Shown here in pieces: positions 20,329 to 27,778 of a DNA stretch of 64,000 bases. The notes beneath the pieces are model-generated. The model did not search any database and was not told where the DNA came from. It saw only the letters and a program-made list of their open reading frames with translations. The position numbers and the translations under genes are program-made. Position 1 is the first letter of the stretch; each line of letters opens with the position of its first letter. This stretch comes from Spongiibacter tropicus DSM 19543 (lineage in GTDB: Bacteria > Pseudomonadota > Gammaproteobacteria > Pseudomonadales > Spongiibacteraceae), in NCBI RefSeq assembly GCF_000420325.1, contig NZ_ATUS01000001.1:124001-188000 (forward strand). The letters are read 5' to 3'.

Positions 20329-23265
20329 ATGAAAAGAATGCTTATTAACGCAACTCAGCCAGAGGAGTTGCGTGTTGCCCTCGTTGACGGGCAGCGGCTG
20401 TACGATCTGGATATTGAAAACCGCACCCGTGTCCAGAAAAAGGCCAACGTCTACAAAGGGAAAATCACCCGCGTAGAACCCAGTCTGGAAGCGGCTTTTG
20501 TCGACTTCGGCGCCGAGCGCCACGGTTTCCTCCCCCTCAAAGAAATCTCCAAGGAATACTTCTACCAACACCCCTCTGATGTTTCCGGTCGCGCCAAGAT
20601 CAAAGATCTGGTCAAGGAAGGCACGGAAGTCATCGTACAAGTAGAAAAAGAGGAACGCGGCAATAAAGGCGCAGCGCTGACCACGTTTATCAGCCTCGCT
20701 GGTCGCTACATGGTACTGATGCCCAACAACCCGCGTGCGGGCGGAATCTCCCGCCGCATTGAGGGTGAAGAGCGCGCCGCTCTGCGCGACGCACTGAACA
20801 GCATTAATATTCCCGAGAGCATGGGCGTCATCGTGCGCACCGCCGGCATCGGCCGCAGCTCAGAAGAACTGCAGTGGGATCTCGACTACCTCCTCCACCT
20901 CTGGTCAGCTATCCAGCAGGCTGCCGAGGAACGTAAAGCTCCAGTCCTTATCCTGCAGGAAAGCAATGTCATTATCCGCGCAATCCGAGACTACCTACGC
21001 GACGATATTGACCAAGTGTTGATTGACTCTGAGGAGTCCTACAACGAAGCCATGCACTTCGTGGAACAGGTCATGCCGCACTTTAAAAATAAAGTGCGCC
21101 TGTATCAGGACCAGGTTCCGCTGTTCAACCGCTACCAGATCGAATCGCAGATCGAATCGGCCTTCCAGCGCGAAGTTCAGCTTCCCAGCGGTGGCTCCAT
21201 TGTTATCGACCCCACCGAGGCTCTAGTCTCTATCGATATCAACTCCGCCCGCGCCACTAAAGGCGGCGATATCGAAGAGACCGCCCTGCAAACCAACCTT
21301 GAAGCTGCTGACGAGATTGCTCGCCAGTTACGCTTGCGCGACATTGGCGGCCTGATCGTTGTCGACTTTATTGACATGATGGCAGCCAAAAATCAGCGCG
21401 AGGTGGAAAATCGCGTCCGTGAGGCCATGTCCAGCGATCGCGCCCGCGTGCAAACCGGTCGCATTTCCCGCTTTGGCCTGCTGGAAATGTCCCGCCAGCG
21501 ACTGCGCCCTTCTCTTGGAGAAACCAGCGCCAAGGTCTGCCCCCGCTGCAGCGGGCAAGGCACTATTCGCGATACCAAGTCGCTGGCCCTGTCTATTCTT
21601 CGCCTTGTCGAGGAAGAGGCCAACAAAGAGAAAAGTGCTGAGATTCGTGCCGTAGTCCCCGTCAATGTCGGCTCCTACTTGCTTAACGAAAAACGCACCG
21701 CAATCTATGCAATTGAGCAGCGCAGCAATGTTCGCGTCGTGGTCATTCCTGCGCCACACCTCGACACGCCTCACTTCGAAGTTGTCCGTCTGCGGGAGAG
21801 CGACATCGAAGGCGATGCAGAAATCAGCTACAAAATCGCTGCTGAGGTTGAAGCGGCTGAAGAAGAGCTGAGCAAGATCGAAGACACTCCAGCAGCGGCT
21901 CCCGCGGCTGTTGTGCGCACCCTGGCGCCCAAAACGCCGGCCCCTGCTCCCACAGCGGCCAGCACTGATGCGAGCGACGACAAAAAAGCCAAGGCTGATT
22001 CCGCTAACGCGAAAGCAACGCCTGACGGTTTCTTTGCAAAACTCGCAAAAGGGATCGCCGCACTCTTTAAAACCGAAGAGCCTGAGCCGGAGCCAGAACC
22101 CGCGCCGCGTCGCAACAATAACAACCGCAACCGGAACAATAACGGCAATCGCAACAACCGTAACAACAACGGCAATCGCAATCGCAATAATCGCAACCGC
22201 AATAACCGCCCCGCTCAGAACGCTGACGGAGAGGAAAAGGCGGGCGATAAAAATGCCAATCGTGAGAAACGCAGCGACAACCGCAGTGAAAAGCCCGCCG
22301 AAAATCGCAATGGTGAGCGTCGTAATAACCGCAATAATCGCAATCGCAACAACGATCGCAATGCCGACAAGGCAAATGCGGCGAAAGAAACCGAGCGCAA
22401 TGAAAGTAACAACGCTGACGACAACAGCGACAAGCGCAACAGTGACAACGCCAATCGCCCGAAGCGTCGCGGTAATCGCAAGCCCCGTGGCCCGCAGGAG
22501 CGCAAGCGCAGCACGGTTCCCAGCGAGGAGCTTTCTGACGACGCACGCAACAGCATCGTAAGCGAAGCGGGTAACGAAGAGCCCAAAGCGGAAGCAACTC
22601 AGCAACAGGCCCCGCAAACCGACGTCAGTGCCGAGAAGCGGCCTGAGACTCCGGTCGCCAACGAAACGACCACGGAAACGCCGGCTCAAGCCGACGAGGC
22701 TGCTACTACCCCGCAACAGGAAAATGTCGATACAGCAGCGACCGCCAAGGAGCCTGCGAGCGAGACAGCAGACACGGACAGCACAGAAGTCCCTGTAACT
22801 GAGCAAATCTCTACAACTGAGGCCGCTTCCGAAAAACCGCCGGCTGTCACAGAGACTACTCAGGCGGAAACGGTACAAGCCGAGCAGGAAGAAAGCGCAC
22901 CAGCGGAAGCCGTACCGGACATCGATTCGACTCAAAATGCTGAGGCGAAGGCCGCAGAGCCTGCGTCCAACGCGCAAGAAACGTCAGAGCCTGCGTCCAC
23001 TGAACCAGCAGCCGTCGCCGAGCCAGAAGCACCGGCCAAGAAAGCGACCACCCCGCAGCTTGAGGTGGCTAAGCCTCCCGTCAGCGTGGCCAAACCGAAG
23101 GGCCGCGCCGCCAACGACCCTCGCGTGTCGCCGAGCCCGGTAGAGGCTGTAGAAATTACCACCGGCACACCGACACCACCGGCGCTCGACCCAACACTTA
23201 CCGCTCAGCCCGACCCGAATCGCCCGACGCTTCCGAGAGCGGCGAACGATCCCCGCAACAGCTGA
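20329..23265 (+). CDS. rne: Ribonuclease E
   Basis: The endonuclease scaffold of the RNA degradosome, 978 residues. The N-terminus [21 protein letters not shown] is followed by an S1 domain. The catalytic residues fall at the same numbers as in E. coli: Asp303 in [12 protein letters not shown] and Asp346 in VVDFIDM. The zinc-link Cys404 and Cys407 are in CPRCSGQG. The C-terminal half is disordered, with an Asn/Arg-rich tract at about 590-735 (RNA binding) and an Ala/Glu/Thr-rich acidic tract. Two ANDPR motifs occur near the end (RAANDPRVS and RAANDPRNS), resembling the NDPR short motif that binds PNPase in Pseudomonas. Confidence 0.97.
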   Translation: MKRMLINATQPEELRVALVDGQRLYDLDIENRTRVQKKANVYKGKITRVEPSLEAAFVDFGAERHGFLPLKEISKEYFYQHPSDVSGRAKIKDLVKEGTEVIVQVEKEERGNKGAALTTFISLAGRYMVLMPNNPRAGGISRRIEGEERAALRDALNSINIPESMGVIVRTAGIGRSSEELQWDLDYLLHLWSAIQQAAEERKAPVLILQESNVIIRAIRDYLRDDIDQVLIDSEESYNEAMHFVEQVMPHFKNKVRLYQDQVPLFNRYQIESQIESAFQREVQLPSGGSIVIDPTEALVSIDINSARATKGGDIEETALQTNLEAADEIARQLRLRDIGGLIVVDFIDMMAAKNQREVENRVREAMSSDRARVQTGRISRFGLLEMSRQRLRPSLGETSAKVCPRCSGQGTIRDTKSLALSILRLVEEEANKEKSAEIRAVVPVNVGSYLLNEKRTAIYAIEQRSNVRVVVIPAPHLDTPHFEVVRLRESDIEGDAEISYKIAAEVEAAEEELSKIEDTPAAAPAAVVRTLAPKTPAPAPTAASTDASDDKKAKADSANAKATPDGFFAKLAKGIAALFKTEEPEPEPEPAPRRNNNNRNRNNNGNRNNRNNNGNRNRNNRNRNNRPAQNADGEEKAGDKNANREKRSDNRSEKPAENRNGERRNNRNNRNRNNDRNADKANAAKETERNESNNADDNSDKRNSDNANRPKRRGNRKPRGPQERKRSTVPSEELSDDARNSIVSEAGNEEPKAEATQQQAPQTDVSAEKRPETPVANETTTETPAQADEAATTPQQENVDTAATAKEPASETADTDSTEVPVTEQISTTEAASEKPPAVTETTQAETVQAEQEESAPAEAVPDIDSTQNAEAKAAEPASNAQETSEPASTEPAAVAEPEAPAKKATTPQLEVAKPPVSVAKPKGRAANDPRVSPSPVEAVEITTGTPTPPALDPTLTAQPDPNRPTLPRAANDPRNS

Positions 23266-23280
23266 AGCGAAACACCAACA

Positions 23281-23310
23281 AGCCCGGCCTAGCGCCGGGC
23301 TTTTTATTTT
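23281..23310 (+). terminator. rne intrinsic terminator
   Basis: Stem AGCCCGGC/GCCGGGCT followed by TTTTATTTT, 16 nt after the rne stop. Confidence 0.9.
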
Positions 23311-23379
23311 CAGCGCCTCTCCCCCTGCGCAAAAAATCGCCACACCGGGCTGATTTATAAGTCTTTTTTAGCAAGATGC

Positions 23380-23407
23380 TTGTTTCAGAAACAAACCTAG
23401 GTATAAT
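23380..23407 (+). promoter_or_regulatory. tRNA-Ser promoter
   Basis: -35 TTGTTT (23380-23385), 16-bp spacer, perfect -10 TATAAT (23402-23407), followed 13 nt later by the tRNA 5' end and a GC-rich CTCGGGC discriminator region, as expected for stringently controlled stable RNA. Confidence 0.75.
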
Positions 23408-23420
23408 CTCGGGCTTCTCC

Positions 23421-23508
23421 GGAGGGGTGGCTGAGTGGTCGAAAGCACCGGTCTTGAAAACCGGCGACGGGCGACCGTCCCAGGGTTCGAATCCCTGCCC
23501 CTCCGCCA
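23421..23508 (+). tRNA. tRNA-Ser, anticodon TGA (prophage attachment gene)
   Basis: An 88-nt class II tRNA with encoded CCA. The acceptor GGAGGGG pairs with CCCCTCC. The anticodon loop CTTGAAA has anticodon TGA, and the long variable arm is followed by GGTTCGAATCC. Its 3' 28 nt are the attL core, so the prophage (or its attP) restores an intact tRNA on this side. Confidence 0.96.
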
Positions 23509-23511
23509 TTT
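23481..23511 (+). repeat. attL core (31-bp direct repeat copy 1)
   Basis: Begins CAGGGTTCGAATCCC and ends CCGCCATTT. It is identical to 61022-61052. It covers the T arm, acceptor 3' strand and CCA of tRNA-Ser plus three T residues. Confidence 0.93.
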
Positions 23512-23555
23512 AAACCCGCGTCATACGGGGCTTTCCGAGACTGGCAGTTTGGAAT

Positions 23556-23582
23556 GGGACGATTTTGGGACCGTTCTGGGAC
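23556..23582 (+). repeat. Integrase arm-type sites, attL side
   Basis: Three GGGAC pentamers at 23556, 23567 and 23578, spaced exactly 11 bp, so on the same DNA face. The segment TGGGACCGTTCTGGGACT (23566-23583) has a near-identical partner at 60934-60951 on the attR side. Direct repeats flanking the core are what P2-family integrases bind with their N-terminal arm domain. Confidence 0.65.
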
Positions 23583-23642
23583 TGACGAAGTGGGAAGGCA
23601 GGCCGAATTACCGGCCTTTCTGCTTGTGACTCCGGGGCTTTG

Positions 23643-24821
23643 TTATTCTTCCTGCCCAGTAAACCCCAACTTGGCGTTGGCCAGTTGCGAGAAGTTGATC
23701 GGCTGGTCTTCCTGAATGAATTTGCCGTAGTGCTTCCGGATCATGGCTTCTGACGTGTGGCCCACCTGCGCAATAATCCAGTTGATGGGCATGCCCACCG
23801 TTAGCATCTGGCTGATGAAGGTGTGGCGGCACTGGCTTGGCCCCCGGTAGCGAACCCCAGCCGCCTCCAGGTGATTGGTCCACCAATATTCCCGGTAACT
23901 CTTAATGTGGATGAACGGCTCGCCGGTACCGGTGCTTACCCATACCGGCCGGAATTTCACTTTGCGGATAGTGCGGTTATCCCGGTCGGTCATCTCAACC
24001 GTGATCGGCTCCAGGTCGCCGGTGATCGCTTTCTGTCGTCGCAACGCGTCAACAGCCGGCTTCAACAGTTCCACCGTGCGCTTTGAACGCCGCGTCTTGG
24101 TCGCCTTGTACTGCCCTTCAACCACGCCCATTTCATACCGGGCAATACCGGCGTCGAGGTCGATATAATCCCAGCTCATCGCAATCAGCTCTGCGGTGCG
24201 CGGGCCGGACCACAGCCAAAACTCCGTCATGTTGCGCTCAGATTCACGCTCAGTGGGCGTATTGAGAATCAGGTTAATTTCCCGGCGCGTGAACACATCC
24301 GGATCTTCCGAGTCAGGCAACGCCACCCGGATCGGCTTTGTGGGATTGTAGTGAACGCGGTGGCGGGTGCCGTAAAGGTCAAACACCTGAGACATTATCT
24401 GCAGAATCTCCTTGATGCTTTTGCTGGCAAGCGAGTCAAGGGACGCACTGATCCATTTCTCTATGTCGATGGTGTCGATATCCTCCACCAGCCGGTGGCC
24501 CCACTGGGGGCGAATATAGCCTCTTCCCCAGCGCTGGTAATTCTCCAGCGTCAGTGCCGCCACCTTGCGGGCTTTGATCTCATAGAAAATATCCAGGTAG
24601 TGCCCGAAAGTGTTTTGCTTCAACCGCGGCGAATTGGGAAATCGGCTGGCATAGTCAAAAATGCCCTGCCGAATCTCATGCTTAATGGTGGCCACCAGGC
24701 CCTCAGCATACGCCTTGTTTTGATCCGTGGGCGGCAGGTTCAATGGCTCCCGGCATTTATCCCCCTTGTAGTAAAAATAAACCCGCAGCATCCCACCGTG
24801 GACTTCCCAACCCTTCGCCAT
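23643..24821 (-). CDS. int: Phage tyrosine integrase (arm-binding DUF3596 type)
   Basis: 392 residues. The N-terminal part (about 1-60) resembles the DUF3596 arm-binding domain, and a SAM-like core-binding domain covers about 70-155. The catalytic residues are Arg208 (SGPRTAELI), Arg332-His333 (QCRHTFIS), His355 (QVGHTSEAM) and the nucleophile Tyr365 (RKHYGKF). The first His of the usual HxxR box is replaced (SQCR), as is common in this subfamily. It is transcribed toward attL, the typical orientation. Confidence 0.95.
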   Translation of the reverse strand: MAKGWEVHGGMLRVYFYYKGDKCREPLNLPPTDQNKAYAEGLVATIKHEIRQGIFDYASRFPNSPRLKQNTFGHYLDIFYEIKARKVAALTLENYQRWGRGYIRPQWGHRLVEDIDTIDIEKWISASLDSLASKSIKEILQIMSQVFDLYGTRHRVHYNPTKPIRVALPDSEDPDVFTRREINLILNTPTERESERNMTEFWLWSGPRTAELIAMSWDYIDLDAGIARYEMGVVEGQYKATKTRRSKRTVELLKPAVDALRRQKAITGDLEPITVEMTDRDNRTIRKVKFRPVWVSTGTGEPFIHIKSYREYWWTNHLEAAGVRYRGPSQCRHTFISQMLTVGMPINWIIAQVGHTSEAMIRKHYGKFIQEDQPINFSQLANAKLGFTGQEE

Positions 24822-24921
24822 TACTATCGCCCTAACTGATCATTGTCAGCGGTGAAGATCATTCATCGCGTATCGATGTTCAAGAAAATGGAATCACAGT
24901 AAAAAAACAGGGAATCCAAGC

Positions 24922-25266
24922 ATGAAAAAAACCGTAATCACCTTCCTTTCCGTTATTGTTTTCGCCTCTGGATGTGCCAAGTCTGTGCCTAAATGCAGTG
25001 ACAGCAGAGTGACCGATCTGGTTGCAGAAATTGCTGATCGTGAGATGAAGAATCAGATCGGTGAAGCCGATGCCAGCGGCTTTAAATACACAGTCGGAGC
25101 GATAAGAACTACAGCTACGAATGAACAAACTGGGGCTCACGAATGCGCCGCAGAACTTGGCATTAATCATGAGCCAACCGGCGATTCTAGCGACTTGCAA
25201 ATAACCTACACCGTTGAAGTGACTGATGACGGAAACGACTTTTACGTCAACGTCTTTGGTCTTTGA
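24922..25266 (+). CDS. Small prophage lipoprotein, unknown function
   Basis: 114 residues with a signal peptide and lipobox (VFASGC, Cys19), then a mature domain with four more cysteines and no family I recognise. It is divergent from int, in a position where P2-like phages often carry lysogenic-conversion cargo. CAGGGA lies about 12 nt before the ATG. A role in surface change or superinfection exclusion is possible but only inferred from location and export signal. Confidence 0.7.
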   Translation: MKKTVITFLSVIVFASGCAKSVPKCSDSRVTDLVAEIADREMKNQIGEADASGFKYTVGAIRTTATNEQTGAHECAAELGINHEPTGDSSDLQITYTVEVTDDGNDFYVNVFGL

Positions 25267-25272
25267 GTAACA

Positions 25273-25298
25273 TGGCGGCGCCAACCTGGCCGCCGCCA
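25273..25298. terminator. GC-rich stem-loop between convergent genes
   Basis: TGGCGGC pairs with GCCGCCA across a 12-nt loop, just after the lipoprotein stop and before the end of the ogr-like gene. There is no clear U tract, so termination is only possible. Confidence 0.4.
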
Positions 25299-25313
25299 AC
25301 CAATCCCGCAAAA

Positions 25314-25550
25314 TTAGCAAAGTCTTTCTCTGAAATGCGGGAGTCTGACCTTTGCCCCCTCTTGAGCGCTTAAAGCCCTCACCGCCGTTATCTGACAAAC
25401 CCACTGGAAATAGCACCGTGGGCTATTACAAACCAACGACACCTCGGTATTGCAGCGCGTCTGCTTTTTAAAGCGGGTGATAACCGCCGGTGAGGTGCAC
25501 TGTGGGCAAGTGAACACATCCCGATTGATGCTGATATTGGCCTTGCTCAT
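25314..25550 (-). CDS. ogr: Ogr/Delta-type zinc-finger late transcription activator
   Basis: 78 residues from ATG 25550. The zinc module FTCPQC ... LVCNSPRC (C-x2-C, C-x4-C) is the Ogr/Delta signature. In P2 this protein binds boxes upstream of late promoters and contacts the RNA polymerase alpha subunit. The start overlaps the previous stop (ATGA), so it is coupled to the BRO-like gene. A longer frame to 25631 is available but overlaps that gene. Confidence 0.85.
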   Translation of the reverse strand: MSKANISINRDVFTCPQCTSPAVITRFKKQTRCNTEVSLVCNSPRCYFQWVCQITAVRALSAQEGAKVRLPHFRERLC

Positions 25551-26089
25551 GGCAGCACCTCCAGCACCATCTGCTGAGGTTCTTTGCCCAGCAACGGCAG
25601 CTCTGGCATTGGCCAGGCAGCCAGGCGGCAATAGTGCTGCAGGGTAATCCAGGTCTGCTTGTACACCATCGCATCCCGGCAGACAGCCAGTTTATCGGTC
25701 AGCCGCTCAATCTCCCGGATGTAGCCATTCCTCTCCTTGTCGCTGATGTTAACTGGCCCGGCGAAATGCCACACAAACTCGGCCACCGCCACCTTCATCG
25801 CCTGGGCTTTTGGCTGACCGGACTCCATCACCAACAGCAAAAACCCAATGGGGTGATACACCTTGGTGTCGTAATTTTTGCCGTCAGTTGACATCAACTT
25901 GATGTCAACTGAGTAATGATTGATGTGCAAATTTCGGTCTAAGATATTGTTGATGCACCTGCGCGGCTCGGCATATTCCAGCCACTCACCGATCGCGGTT
26001 TTGGTGGCATGAGGAATGCCATCGATAAATACGGCCTGAGTCAGTTCGATCTGGCCCCAGTGAAAGGGCATGGGGGTATGTTGAGTCAT
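25547..26089 (-). CDS. BRO-N/antirepressor-like phage regulator
   Basis: 180 residues from ATG 26089. The segment AKTAIGEWLEYAEPRRCINNI resembles a BRO-N/antirepressor DNA-binding domain. A hairpin SVDIKLMST-DGKNYDTK then precedes YHPIGFLLLVMES, comparable in layout to the P22_AR_N genes at 27779 and 34930. The hairpin is encoded by a perfect 29-bp DNA palindrome (25884-25912). The C-terminal part has no recognised domain. The start overlaps the previous stop at 26089 and its own stop overlaps ogr, so these three genes form a coupled operon. The function is inferred from fold resemblance and operon. Confidence 0.65.
   Translation of the reverse strand: MTQHTPMPFHWGQIELTQAVFIDGIPHATKTAIGEWLEYAEPRRCINNILDRNLHINHYSVDIKLMSTDGKNYDTKVYHPIGFLLLVMESGQPKAQAMKVAVAEFVWHFAGPVNISDKERNGYIREIERLTDKLAVCRDAMVYKQTWITLQHYCRLAAWPMPELPLLGKEPQQMVLEVLP
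25884..25912. repeat. Coding palindrome, 13-bp arms
   Basis: The arm TCAGTTGACATCA, a 3-bp spacer and the exact reverse complement of the arm. It is in frame inside the BRO-like gene and follows the same pattern (AGTT-G-N3-TCA, spacer, mirror) as the array at 26468-26677. Confidence 0.9.
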
Positions 26090-26748
26090 TATGCCGCCTC
26101 CCCTACTACCGCGCTTTGCTGGGTTTTGGCTTCCCAGCGCCACACATTCATTTGCACCCGGTGCAGGTTGGTGAGCATGGCCTTTTTGTCCAGCTCGCCC
26201 TCCGGCATGAGGTCGGCCTGGCGGCCCAGGCACCACAGCAGCGCTTTCAGTTGCTTGCTCAGGTAACAGTAAGGCGTCAGTTGCAGAACGGCGCGCACCT
26301 CGTCGATATGGTGGGCCATCACATTGGGAAGATCGCTGTTGTCGATCAGGCGCTCATTGACCGAGTCAATAGCGCTGTCCAGGGCTACATGCAGGTAGAG
26401 AAAAGCCGATGCCAAACAGCTTACGCTCAGGCCGGGAATGGAAAGTAAGGATGGTTCGCGCTCAGTCGATACCAAACTGGTATCAGTTGGGGTCAATTTG
26501 ACCCCAACTGAATCCTCGGTGAGGTCAGTCGCAGAAGGTTCAACCGATATCAGATTGATATCGACTGAATGGTCAACCGCCGTCAAATTGACGGCAGTTG
26601 ACCTCAGGCTGAGGTCAACTGAAGCGGGTTCAAGCGGAGTCAGATTGACTTCAGTTGACGTCAGATTGACGGCAACTGAGCCTTGCTCGCGGACAGTATC
26701 CAGGTGATCTGCGTTGAATCCGGACGGATTTTGGGTAGGGTTTTTCAT
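26089..26748 (-). CDS. Palindrome-repeat protein, unknown phage regulator
   Basis: 219 residues from ATG 26748, which has GAGG 8 nt upstream. Residues about 22-100 are made of 8-residue repeats such as SVAVNLTS, TEVNLTPL, SVDLSLRS, TAVNLTAV, SVDINLIS and SVGVKLTP, each encoded by a DNA palindrome. The remaining 120 residues are helical, with no family I know. The open frame runs on upstream through the C4-like RNA and there reads like annotated ash-family proteins (AKSAAGIGVP, RAQWRS). I treat that part as a shadow of the RNA. It is the first gene of the C4-controlled operon, where P1 has icd before ant. Confidence 0.7.
   Translation of the reverse strand: MKNPTQNPSGFNADHLDTVREQGSVAVNLTSTEVNLTPLEPASVDLSLRSTAVNLTAVDHSVDINLISVEPSATDLTEDSVGVKLTPTDTSLVSTEREPSLLSIPGLSVSCLASAFLYLHVALDSAIDSVNERLIDNSDLPNVMAHHIDEVRAVLQLTPYCYLSKQLKALLWCLGRQADLMPEGELDKKAMLTNLHRVQMNVWRWEAKTQQSAVVGEAA
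26468..26677. repeat. Array of seven to eight in-frame palindromes
   Basis: Cores are at 26468, 26489, 26546, 26579, 26600, 26636 and 26657, with a decayed copy near 26513. Arms include GATACCA, GGGGTCA, GATATCA, GCCGTCA and GACCTCA, each followed by a 3-nt spacer and its exact complement. Two copies have one mismatch. Three copies extend outward with AGTT/AACT, to 25 bp or more. All offsets (21, 57, 33, 21, 36 and 21 bp) are multiples of three. Confidence 0.93.
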
Positions 26749-26820
26749 GGCAGTAGCCTCTTGCTGAGTCAGAGAACCGCCACCATTAACGCCAATTAAT
26801 AGGGTGGCGGGCGTCACAGG

Positions 26821-26841
26821 GTTGGCGTTACCGGGCAAGAG
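26821..26841 (-). promoter_or_regulatory. Putative target of the C4-like antisense RNA
   Basis: In the leader of the palindrome-protein mRNA, CTCTTGC (complement of 26835-26841) and ACGCCAA (complement of 26822-26828) are separated by 6 nt. Both can pair with segments GCAAGAG and TTGGCGT of the upstream small RNA. The order is correct for antiparallel pairing of the two segments. Confidence 0.6.
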
Positions 26842-26893
26842 AACCGGCGCGACCGAAGTCGCCCCCATGACACCCGCCATAAACTGCGGGCAC

Positions 26894-26979
26894 AAAAAAA
26901 GCGCTTCGGATGAGCGCCATTGCGCTCTTGCTCGAATCGGGACGCCAATCCCGGCTGCGGATTTTGCCGCAACGGGGAT
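26894..26979 (-). ncRNA. C4-type antisense RNA (P1/P7 C4, P4 CI class)
   Basis: The leader begins at about 26973-26979 after a good promoter. It folds into TGCGG/CCGCA, then CGGGA/TCCCG with TTGGCG in its loop, then GAGCGC/GCGCTC. The last competes with a GCGCT/AGCGC hairpin followed by seven Us (26900-26894), an intrinsic terminator. C4 RNAs repress antirepressor operons by pairing with the downstream mRNA, and complements of two segments occur at 26821-26841. The downstream operon carries an antirepressor-like gene, as in P1. The class assignment is from structure and context. Confidence 0.72.
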
Positions 26980-27009
26980 AGTGTATGGATAATTATTTAG
27001 AATTGTCAA
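26980..27009 (-). promoter_or_regulatory. Leftward promoter of the C4/palindrome operon
   Basis: -35 TTGACA (27009-27004), 18-bp spacer, -10 TACACT (26985-26980), read leftward. It is the mirror of the toxin-antitoxin promoter, which uses the same two hexamers. Confidence 0.65.
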
Positions 27010-27032
27010 ATTGCATGCTGTTGAACCAATGT

Positions 27033-27060
27033 TTGACAATCGTATCCAAACGGATACACT
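27033..27060 (+). promoter_or_regulatory. Toxin-antitoxin promoter with operator
   Basis: -35 TTGACA (27033-27038), 16-bp spacer, -10 TACACT (27055-27060). The inverted repeat GTATCC-AAAC-GGATAC (27042-27057) sits between and over these elements, the expected operator for the antitoxin. The predicted start is at or next to the toxin ATG at 27067, and no Shine-Dalgarno is visible, so the message may be leaderless. Confidence 0.65.
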
Positions 27061-27066
27061 AGCCGC

Positions 27067-27363
27067 ATGTACACAATAAAGCGCCTGGATGAATTCGACG
27101 ACTGGCTTAACGGCCTGAAAGACAGTACAACTCGACTGCGTTTGTCTCGTCGCTTGGAAAAAGCCTCTAGGGGCTTGTTGGGTGACACCAGCTCCGTGGG
27201 CGACGGCGTTTTTGAAATGCGCGAGTTCTTTGGCCCCGGTTGGCGAATGTACTTTGTAGAGCGCGGCGAAACACTGATTGTAATGCTCGGCGGTGGAGAT
27301 AAATCGAGCCAACAGGCCGATATCGACGCCGCTAAAAAACTGGCTGAACAGCTGGAGGATTGA
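27067..27363 (+). CDS. HigB/RelE-type toxin (phage Gp49-like)
   Basis: 98 residues with MREFFGPGWRMYFVERGETLIVMLGGGDKSSQQADI, the core of the addiction-module killer protein family related to HigB. Members are ribosome-dependent or RNA-cleaving toxins. It lies 3 nt before the antitoxin gene, in toxin-first order as in higBA. Transcribed opposite to the flanking phage operons, it probably stabilises the prophage. Confidence 0.88.
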   Translation: MYTIKRLDEFDDWLNGLKDSTTRLRLSRRLEKASRGLLGDTSSVGDGVFEMREFFGPGWRMYFVERGETLIVMLGGGDKSSQQADIDAAKKLAEQLED

Positions 27364-27366
27364 ACC

Positions 27367-27702
27367 ATGAATGACAAAATTAAAGTAAGCGACCTGGCTG
27401 AATTTGATATGGCCGAACAGCTTCGCAGCGAAGAGGATATTGCAGAATACCTTTCGATGGTTCTGGAAGACGGGGATACCAACGAGCTGATCCGAGCTGT
27501 CGGCTATGTTGCCAAAGCTCGTGGAATGACTCAGATCGCCCAGGCCAGCGGCCTCGGACGTGAAAGTTTGTATAAAGCATTGCGAGTCGGCGCTAAACCA
27601 CAATTTGAAACCATCAGTAAGGTATTGGGGGCGATGGGCGTTGGCCTTAAAGTCGTTGCCACACCTATAGCAAAGCAGGACAACCACGCTGTAGCGCATT
27701 GA
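27367..27702 (+). CDS. HigA-type antitoxin (XRE family)
   Basis: 111 residues. The N-terminal part (about 1-35, DLAEFDMAEQLRSEEDIAEYL) is the toxin-binding addiction-antidote motif. The helix-turn-helix is MTQIAQASGLGRESLYKALRVGAKPQFETI (about 66-95). It is predicted to neutralise the preceding toxin and repress the pair through the palindrome at 27042-27057. Confidence 0.88.
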   Translation: MNDKIKVSDLAEFDMAEQLRSEEDIAEYLSMVLEDGDTNELIRAVGYVAKARGMTQIAQASGLGRESLYKALRVGAKPQFETISKVLGAMGVGLKVVATPIAKQDNHAVAH

Positions 27703-27778
27703 CGCCCCCCTCCCTGCTTCGAGTGATAGTCTCACCCAAAGCAGGGACCACTGACCTTCTCGCATACGCACCAAGCAC

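Noticed and set aside
21328-22977. 549-codon frame opposite rne
   Set aside because: It mirrors the Asn/Arg-rich and acidic repeats of RNase E; no start signal or family resemblance.
26468-26677. CRISPR or REP array
   Set aside because: Units vary in sequence, spacing is 21-57 bp in codon multiples, there are no constant repeats or unique spacers and no cas genes, and the array is inside a coding frame.
26749-27774. Upstream extension of the palindrome protein (561 codons, ash-like peptide)
   Set aside because: The extension runs antisense through the toxin-antitoxin genes and through the C4-like RNA and its terminator. A ribosome site exists only before ATG 26748. Ash-like peptides probably reflect conserved C4 RNA, although I cannot exclude a short ash protein from ATG 26880.
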